NCBI RefSeq assembly: GCF_004027225.2
Contig: NC_044302.2
Location: 36,843,449 to 36,907,448 of the forward strand
Length of the DNA stretch: 64,000 nt
DNA from: Strigops habroptila
Lineage: Eukaryota > Chordata > Aves > Psittaciformes > Psittacidae
Direction: 5' to 3'
A program made the position numbers and the translations under genes. Shown in pieces: positions 50,306 through 64,000 of this stretch; positions within the stretch are counted from its first letter, which is position 1, and the number at the start of each line of letters is the position of its first letter. Under the pieces are notes generated by a model. The model was not told the DNA's origin and searched no databases. It saw only the letters and a list, made by a program, of their open reading frames with translations.

Positions 50306-53300
50306 TAAATCTTCCTTTGCCAGTGTTTGCAGTGTACAAATTTTTGCCAGAGTGACAGACATTGGAGCTTTTTTTTTGAAAGACAAAAAAACCCCATAAA
50401 TAACTTCCTTTATGGTCCTGTTCGCTCCAAATCTGGCCAGCATCAAGAAGCACCAGAAGGCTCAGCTTGTTCCAACATCCAAGAGCGATCTGTGGGTAGC
50501 TGGTGCAGGCAGGGCAGCCAGCAAGGGGATGGGTGGGGATTGAGTCCACGCTGGCTATCAGATCAACAGCTGCTGCAGAATTTAATTCCTTTTATAGAAA
50601 AGAGATCGTGGGAATTGCTGCTCTTCATAGTCTGCAGAGTCTGTGGCTTCTAAAACTACCCCCCTGGGGACCAGACAGTACGTAATATCTCAAATGCGGG
50701 TCTGCCTGTTTGCTCAGGTTTCTGTCACAGCCAAAAGCAGTGTGCTTGCCATCGCCTTGTGCAGGGACCCGAGAAGCCTCCCTGTTGTGTGGCTCATGGA
50801 CCACGACTTGCAGCCATGGGAAGTGAGAAAGCCTGCAGCAGTCCTGAGGGCTCACAGGCAGATGCTGTCAGGCCTTCCAGGAGCAAGAGCAGAAATGTGA
50901 GGAGCGCAGGCTCTGGAGCCTGCCGGGCTCCTGTGCTGAGGGCTGCTGAGGGCAGCCGCATGCCAGCAGTGTTACCAGGCTGGGGAACAGCCGTCCCACT
51001 AATAGCTGCCGTTCACAATACGTCCTCAGAGCTGGCAACATCCCACAGCAGGGAAGGTGTACAGTGGAGAACATGAGCCTCTGCTGCACGTTTAATACCT
51101 GCTTTTAATAAGAACTAGGATAAGCCTGGGCTAGCAGAGGGAAGGGGACAGGATGTAGCCTGCGGCCAGGGAAGCTCACCTTGTTAACACTTGTTTACAC
51201 CTTTCCTTTAGATTCTCACCATCACAGTCCTCACTCTTACCAGCAGCTCCTCATTCTGCAGAAGGAAGTTGCTTGACGCTGGGGTTTATTTACACTGAAA
51301 GCAAACGTCAAGGTGCAGAGCCATCAGGAAAGTTTGGTGGCGGTGGCAGTAGCAGTTTGCATGGTCTGTGTAGGAAGCTATCTATAGCAACTGGGAAGTC
51401 ACAGGCAAGCATGTGTTATCCCCACTCTGCAGGATACTCTCTGTCTGGCCATACACAGGGAGTTATATATAGAGCCACATACAAAAATAAAGAGGAGCCC
51501 TGTGGCTGCATTGGGAAGCCTCATTGAGACGTCTCTAGCGGAATCCCATCCTTGGCTCCACCAGAGAGCTGTGTACTTCAGAGTCTGTTTCAGAAGGATG
51601 CTGATCTGTAAAGTGTGAGCATACAGACCAGGGTGCAAATATGCCCAATCCTTCTAAGATTCCTGATTCCCTCTAAAGAATCTGTGCTATTTATAGAACC
51701 CCTCCCATTCCCATCTATGTACTTTGCAGATCAGCACTGCATTAAACAGTCCCACCAGCAAAACTCTTTGTAAGGTAAGAATTTACAGGCTGGGGAGGGA
51801 AGAGATTAAAAAAAATACAATGGTGAAGTAGAACTAAAGAACTGTAAAAAATAGTCCAGGCGGGTTCTTAAAACCTTGAGTCCACCAAACTTCCCCAAGA
51901 CAGGATTAACTGCCCCTTTGTCATTTCCAATAGTTCTTAGGCTATCTTGCTGTGAAGGAGCACCCCAAACCCTCCACCTCCTCCCTGACGAAAGCTCCCT
52001 GGTGAGTAGGTTTACACAAATGCGTTTCAGCCTGATGCTCCTCCACAATGAGCCTGCTGAAGTTAAAGGAGGATTTAGTGATATAATAAGCAGTACGAAG
52101 GTCAGGTCCAAGATTAAAATGTAATTCTGTAAAGCGAGCTGATTTTAGTAAGGCATGGTCATAATTTAAAGAAGGTTGCTAAACGAAGAGTCCTAGACAG
52201 TGTAACAACAAATAAATATAGCTCTGAGCTTAGGGAAACATTTAAATTAAGCAAAGGCAGCATGCAATTTCAACATCAGTGCTTCATATTCAGCTTTCTA
52301 GGCATGAAAGGCAGCATGAGCACCACTCCTTTCCCACAAGTATTCAGGAAGGGTGACGAAAACCAGAAAGCTGGGCCTCAACTTCTCTTCTGTCATTTTC
52401 ATGTCAAATTGTCCTTCTGTGGATTCACAGAAAAGGTTAAGGTGGGATCCTCCCTCCCAGGGTGAGGCAGAGCCTTTGTCCCATATGCGGTAGCAAAGGG
52501 GACACAGGGAGAGATCTGAGTGGAAAGCCAGGAGTGGCTCTTGCAGAAATAGCTTCATGAAGGCCTCTGTGCCTGCTCAGATTGCGAGCATGTGAGGTGG
52601 TTGGTTTAACTGGTGCACAGGGTGGCTCTTGGTCCTTGTGTTAGAACAAAGGGTGCAGATGTACACATTTTGCTGGCTTCAGATCAAACTTTGGGAGTTA
52701 ATGGGAAACGAGCATGCCTCTTGCAACCTTTAGAAAAGGATAACTCTGTTGTCACCGTTCAGCCTGAAAAAGTGCTATTACTTAGCTGGGGGAAAAAAAA
52801 GTTGTAGAATAACTGGGGCAAGGACATGTGAAAAGTAAAATCTCTACGAACAACACAAGGTAGCTAACAGATACAGAAAACAAAGCAACAAATGTTAGCT
52901 GCTTTTTGAAGCAGAATACTGTTAAATTACTTGCTACAAGGAACTAAGTTGTTATTCGCAGAACAGAATTTTTCACTGGTTTCCCCTTGCTTCTGCTCCT
53001 CCACCCTGATGTCCCCCACAGATGAGAACCTGGTCACAGACTGGGAAACTCTAGAACCATGAGTTTGGATTTTGCAGGTAGAGATTTTCCCCACAATAAT
53101 CAAATACATCATTCCTCATGAAGCCAGATAAGAAAGTATCAATATTTGGACTGTTTCCCAGCAGAGATTTAGAACACCTTATTCAACTGTTCTGAAATTA
53201 CTCTAACAGGGGATGTAGTAAATGCTAAAAAACTTGTAGATAGTTCTCCATGAAGGCAGAGAGGCACAGGGAGGGAGAGGTAGCTACAATTACATCCTCA

Positions 53301-54969
53301 TTGTAACTTAACCATGGTCCAAGAACCCATCCCACTCTACCATTGGTCAACTTGTGGCCATCATCTGATATCGACAAATGTGCTAAAAAATGATTTATTT
53401 TTACCCCATTTTGGTTCGTTTGGGTTTTTTTTTTTTTTTTTCTAATGGATTCTCATCTAGGTAGACCCCCATGACCTGACAGTCTTCTGTTCAGAGAAGC
53501 TACTTCAGCCTTTGCTGACCAACATCTCATTCAGCCCCTCCAGGAAAATGGACTCCCACAGTAACTGCTGTAGCGCACTCCCAGGTTGCTAGATCCTCTC
53601 TTTTAGATATTTCTACTTATTTTTTCTATTTGCAGCTGAATTTCAGGTCATCTCAGGATACAGGAACGAAACAAATTCCCAAACTCCGTCTCCCTTACTT
53701 CACTTCCTCACATTGCAGAAGACAGTATCTCCCTCTTGCTCCCTTATCCATGCATTTACTCTTGGGCAGCTCAAATCCCTTCCGCCGTTTTGGTTCCACT
53801 CTTATTCCACATTCCCCTCCCTATTTTTGTCTTGCCTCCACCTTCTGTATCTCCCAGTTTTAATTTGTCTTACTCTGCACGAGTCCCACTCAAGCACCTT
53901 TTTCCGCCTCCCCAGTTCTAGTTGTACAGTACTCTTGCTTCCAATGCTACAGACGTCTTACAGTTCTCCCAGCTATGGAGCCTCTCCTCCTACAAGGAAG
54001 GTGCCTACTGAGACATGCATAAATCACATCTTACTTCCAAACCCTGCCCCTTGCTTCTTCTCTGTTTTTCCAAGCAGACCACCACCACTGGTGATGTTCC
54101 TAGTGCTACCATTGAAATTAATCTGCTTATAGAAATAAGAATTTCTTTTAGTTGGAAAGCTGCTAGCCTTGGACATCAGGGTTGTTCTCGTAGCCTGAAG
54201 ATGCCCACTGGATCTCCCTGATACGTGATCAGAGGTCCAACTACTCTATCTTTTTCATTGTAAAAGCAGAACCATGGTTATCCCCGAAGCTCTTTTTGCT
54301 AAATGAAAGGGCCTATATCCTGTCTCTTCAGGCTCAGTGGTGACAAATGGTGCGCTTAATCTGGTTTAAGAGGTCTTCAGTCATCTGTATTTGGAAGCCC
54401 TGTAGAAAGAAGAATGTGTCTTAATGACTGGCAAGTAGAAAGACATCCTGGTATCTACCATATGCCTGAAACGCACAAACTGACCTGCCACAAATGCAAC
54501 AGCTGCAAAGATACCTGCTTTGATTCTGAGCAGCAGTTCAAGCATATGAATTAAGGCACTACTATTAAACAAGCTGAGAATGTTCTCCATCTCTCTAACC
54601 ACTGCCACTTACTTTAAAGCCCACTGTTCCATTCTTTATACAGAATCCTTAAGAAACTCAGCATTATTTCACACTAAAAGGGAGGTATGTTTAAAAAATA
54701 ATGAGTGCAGTTGTACAATTGTAATGTACTGCAAATGTACAGGAAACAGGTTCTAATGCTACTCTCACATGCAGCTACTTTTCTAAAAGACTGTCTTGAG
54801 TATCTGTTACTGACATACATTAATATGCCACACTCTCGTCGAATTCCACATCAAGAGAATTTCTCAGCTGAAGACTCTTTGATCTGTGTAGAAGCTACTC
54901 AGAAGAATGATGACATCCATTTAGTAAGGCCACACAACTTTAGAAGTACAGTATATTGAATAAAATAAT

Positions 54970-55481
54970 TTTATTTGCATTTACTTGATTTTTTTTAAAC
55001 AAAGTTTATGGAATCTGAAAGTAGACAATAAAAGGTAACTTTTAACTGATACTTTTAATATGACAGCTTCTCTACTCAAAAATATGTTGAACATTAAGAT
55101 CATAAAGAACCCCAAGGATCTGTGCTATACTGTATGATATGTAAACAGATTTTGAAAATACTTTCCCATTATGTATTTTGACACAGTATGCACAAATTTA
55201 AAAAAATAAAATAAAAATGAAGTTTAAATGCCTCAAGGGTTTTCTCAGAAGTAAAGCCATTTGAAGAGCCATTTATAGTCTGCAGTGACAAACTTCTATA
55301 TAATCAAAATATCTCCTTTTTCACAATGCAGAATATTCTGCTGAAGGCAGCTCCCTATTGAAGTGATGCCAGCAACACAGATCTGATTGTATGACTCCAG
55401 CACTTAAAAGAGCACATTGGTTATACATGGCTTTTAACCTTGGGCTACAGTTATGCTACCAGAACTAAATTCAAGACTAAA
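54970..55481 (-). other. PGGT1B: PGGT1B 3' UTR with likely poly(A) signal
   Basis: The first AATAAA on the minus strand past the stop is at 54970-54975, giving about 0.5 kb of 3' UTR. Further signals occur downstream (for example 53394-53399), so a longer UTR is possible. Confidence 0.45.
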
Positions 55482-60467
<4,986 letters not shown>

Positions 60468-63400
60468 CTGAAGAAAAAAGGCCCACAATCCAGTTATTTT
60501 AGAATTACATCACTTTCACAGACATTGCAATTTCTCTGCCCTACAAAATATTACTATTAAAAAAATCTTAACAATGCTGAAAAGTCACTTTGTTAAGTGA
60601 AAGAAAAAAGAGAAAGTTGAGTCTGATGAACAAAGCACCAAGAATATTACAGTACAGGTCTGTCAGGAGCAAGCTAGGAGCAGATGATATTTTACATGTA
60701 GCAATAACAATCTTTTTTCCTTAAAAATACATTATAATTATTTTGTATAAGAAACAAGACATCACAGTAAGTTACCCATGAAACGGAAAATGCTTATTTT
60801 ACAAGAGTTCATGAAATACTTCATAAATTATCACTGGACAAATACCCAACTGTTTAGCAGGAACAAAAATGAAGTTTAACTCTTCAAGTTAAACTACAAA
60901 GGTCCCAGATCTTCTATATTAATTGCTCAAATAATGATTGGTTCAATATCTGATCAGACAGTTAAAAAGCAATTTTAAAGCCCACCCCCAGGTGCTGACT
61001 ATGAATTTCTCCTGTTTTCTCCAAAACATTTAACAGTTGTTAGCAGATAAAGTAAATCTTGACAGATGACTCCCACAATCCTAACTAAGGAATGGCTACA
61101 GGACCTAGCATGTTGATAGGAATGACCTAAGGATTGTTTCTAAAGCTGACATTGAGAAATAAAAATGAAACAGCAGCAGACACTGAAGATACTCTGAAAC
61201 TGTATTTCTCAGTTCTTTAGTTGTTGCTGCAAGTTGAAGCAACTAAAAAGACTAACATCTGATACATACACTTAAAGCCACAGCTTAACCTGAAGTTTGA
61301 ACCCGTCAATTTTAAGTAATCCCGATGAACATCAAAATGCTAAACCAGCATAAACTCAAATGCAGTGCAAATGTGCTACCACATTCCACAGGCCCATTAA
61401 GCAAAGGCAAGCCAGATTAGCAAAGCTATGCTGGCAAAGCTAATTAACTCTACAAACAGTAATTGTAAAAGGAGATGGTTTACTTTATGTATGATAAAGT
61501 AATTAGCTCTGGAGAAAAGCTGACCTTGTACTATGTTGGGCTGCACAATTAGCTTGGAATTTTAATAGATAATAGTTAACCTTTGGCTGACTGGTGCCTA
61601 TTTGCAGACAGCAGCTGCTCTTTGGGGACTCGTGAGTTTGGGACTCCCTGTTTGAAGAACCAGGGAAAGATTTTTGTTTCTTTGTTCTTTTTAAAAGACT
61701 CAGGAAATTATAAGCAAAAGAGGCTGTAGGTTACCGCAACATGAAAACTGCATAATTGAATATTATACTCAGGAAATGTGTAAATCCAGTTGGGTACAAT
61801 CTTTGCTTCACAGTCTAAAAGTTTCACAATTAGGTTAATTATATCAACAGACTCATACACCTGCATTTCAAGAGGACTCAAGAGGCAGCATATGCTATAC
61901 TTAAAAACCTTCTTGCAACATTTCCACTTAAAAAAATAAATTTGGAGTAAACCAAGCAATGTTGCAAAAAAGTGTATTTTAGAACCTCTAGAAGTCATTA
62001 AAAATTTCAGCATCTTAGTGGCTGTTGTTTTTTTGATTAGTGATATATCTGACTTCTGAATGTGGAAGCCAAAAATCAATCTCTGTTGATAAAAATAGTG
62101 TTACTGGAATTTGACTATTTTACTGACAATAAGACTGATCCAGAATTGGTTTTGTGATCAATTTTAGTCTAGTCAAGCGATAGTCAAGGCGGCTATCCAT
62201 TCTGTATAAAGGTTCAATCCTTTTTAACACGGTTACTTTTCTGAATAAATCAACACCATTGTTTCATGATTCAATCTTCTGCTGTTCTTGACATACCTAA
62301 CTACACAAATCCACTCCCTCCTTCAGATATGTTGAATTATATCTGCCACAAATCTTACCCTGCATCACTAAACAGGATAAATTCCTAAGAACAAGCTATA
62401 AAATCCATAAATTTATTACAAAGATTACTGTGTTTAACCAGTCATGTTACTCTCCATCTAGATCAACTGCACTTCACATACAGGCCAATTTGAATTACTG
62501 AAAAAAAGCTGGCTGTGATTTGTTTCAGCTGTGTGTATCATATGATTACATGTGACAGTAAAACAAACCCATACCTTTCTGTCACAGCAGTTTACTACTG
62601 AGCAATGCAGTCTTTTTTATAATTAATGGAAGTAGTAGAATGAGGTAACATTGTAGCAAACCAGGAACAAGCATTTGCAAGAAAGTCTACAGCAATATTC
62701 ATAGTGTAGTTAGTTACAGAAGGAATAACAAATTAAAAAAATCTCAAACAGAAATTACTTTGAATTGTAAGATATATACATTATTTTTAGCACCATCTAT
62801 GAAATCTTAACAGGAGAAATCAAGCTAACATTCTTGGATACCATATTTCACATTCATTGTATTTATCTTAATAAATAATACACTTTAAGAAATATTTGGT
62901 TCATGTGAGACGTAACTGAATTGGAACATGTCTCAAGGAGGATGGTGGAAAGAGATGAACCAGAGGAAGGAGCAATCACCACTGTGAAACGATTTTCACA
63001 CAGGGCTATTCCCTGAACATTTGAGACTTCTTCAGATACATCTTTGACTCCACAACGTGATCGATCAGCATGCAAAGATTTTGTGTATTTGCCAAGAAGT
63101 ACCAGACACTTTGCAACAAGTTAGTGCATTGAAATGTTGCCCTGACCAAGCAGTGCACATGTAGAAAACCCCGGCAAAACTAGTGTAACGTGCATAGTAG
63201 CTCTGCAGAGAATTAACAGTGTCCTTTAGCAGGACTCCTTTTTAAAAAAGAAATCCTGCTAAACACAGCGTATAGTCAATCTACCAATTCACAGTAAATC
63301 TGGACAAAAATACAGCATCTCATGTTACGTATCAGCACATGCTAAGACAACTGCTGCCCACGATTGTATAAAACTTGTTATGGGGTGTTTTCTGGGGAAT

Positions 63401-64000
63401 GCAGGGGTGTGCACAACTTATTACAGGACGGATAGGGAAAGGACCAATGGGGAAAAAGGGAAAGATCAAAGCTGACTGTGGAACGAGCAATGGAAAACAG
63501 AGGGGAGAAGGGGATAAAAGGTACTACTAGAGTAGGAACAGACTGCTGGTCTGTATGCTTGTATGACTGAGCCTTGCCTTGATCACCTTGGTTGGTCCAA
63601 GATTATGGCAGAACGACAGAAAGCTTCTTGTGATATACAGTGAGAAATGCTTATGCAACTAACTATGTCCATAATAAATAAAACCCAAATTGATCAGCTA
63701 GCAGCAACTACTAAAACACACTGGTTTACAACAGAAGTTGTATGCCATTATACATTTGGCTCTTTGGACCACAGGAATTTACCGTTTATGTTTACTCACA
63801 TTCTGGGAACCCTAGCTTTCAAGCTTACTCAGCTTCTTTGAAAAACATTTATTTTAATTTTGGAAAATGAAACTCAATGAAACTAATGAAATATCATGAG
63901 AAAAACCCTGAAAACTCTTTTGCTCCAATCAAACATGAAGACAGCTTGCAGAGTCACATGAAAAAAATAATGTATGTTCTAATACTTTTTTTCATTCTAA
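60468..64000 (-). other. PGGT1B: PGGT1B intron, running out of the window
   Basis: No PGGT1B exon was found upstream of 60467 in the window, so this is one intron of at least 3.5 kb. It holds a possible solo LTR at about 63376-63640; otherwise AT-rich sequence without recognisable features. Confidence 0.75.
63376..63640 (+). mobile_element. Possible solo LTR
   Basis: Starts TGTTATGGGG. It contains a CCAAT motif (63444-63448), then a TATA-like GGGATAAAAGG at 63511, then a GT-rich stretch typical of R-U5. The order and spacing fit an LTR promoter. I saw no clear target-site duplication and the 3' end is a guess. No retroviral coding sequence flanks it. Confidence 0.4.

Larger units (their letters stand above)
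42491..54969. other. Intergenic region between TRIM36 promoter A and PGGT1B 3' end
   Basis: About 12.5 kb. Holds a CR1 fragment (50081-50305), homopolymer runs (44421-44443, 46450-46468, 53425-53441) and scattered ORFs, the longest 224 codons at 48378-49052 (plus). None resembles a known protein to me, and none shows exon-like boundaries. I call no gene here. Confidence 0.7.

Noticed and set aside
53713-54132. 139-codon plus-strand ORF
   Set aside because: A CT-rich tract gives a Ser/Pro/Leu-rich translation; no domain or gene structure.
62863-63075. Minus-strand 70-codon ORF considered as an upstream PGGT1B exon
   Set aside because: The sequence does not match the expected preceding exon, and no suitable acceptor and donor pair is present.

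Overview
The window looks like bird nuclear DNA, probably from the Z chromosome. The evidence is eight CR1 LINE fragments (several ending in the ATTCTATG octamer tail), bird-type retroviral LTRs, large introns with GT-AG sites, and two CpG islands. The TRIM36-PGGT1B gene order matches human 5q22, which I recall maps to the avian Z. I do not assign a species. No bacterial, phage or CRISPR content is present, and I found no previously undescribed system.

Layout: 1-15,144 is gene-poor DNA downstream of TRIM36, with CR1 copies at 3.4, 6.2, 9.9-10.9 and 13.6-14.9 kb, an LTR fragment near 2.7-3.0 kb and a (TTTTA)n microsatellite at 4.9 kb. From 15,145 to about 42,350 on the minus strand lies TRIM36, a RING / B-box / coiled-coil / COS / FN3 / SPRY E3 ubiquitin ligase. 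All nine common coding exons (called exons 2-10 here) can be placed to the base and splice in frame. Two alternative first exons in two CpG islands, near 34.2 kb and 42.1 kb, both end in phase 0 and fit the same exon 2. From 42.5 to 54.9 kb is intergenic DNA with one CR1 copy. From about 54,970 to beyond 64,000 on the minus strand lies the 3' part of PGGT1B, the beta subunit of protein geranylgeranyltransferase type I. Four exons are visible, including all three zinc ligands; the 5' exons lie outside the window.

Points to look at: the paired TRIM36 promoters; two apparent single-base indels in otherwise intact coding sequence (TRIM36 exon 1A and the PGGT1B C-terminus), which may be assembly errors or real changes; a 301-bp block identical between two otherwise diverged CR1 copies, suggesting gene conversion; a 14-bp perfect hairpin in the TRIM36 3' UTR; and a 22-T homopolymer serving as the polypyrimidine tract of TRIM36 exon 4. 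The two genes are same-strand neighbours with no direct functional link visible here: one is a microtubule-associated ubiquitin ligase, the other a prenyltransferase subunit.
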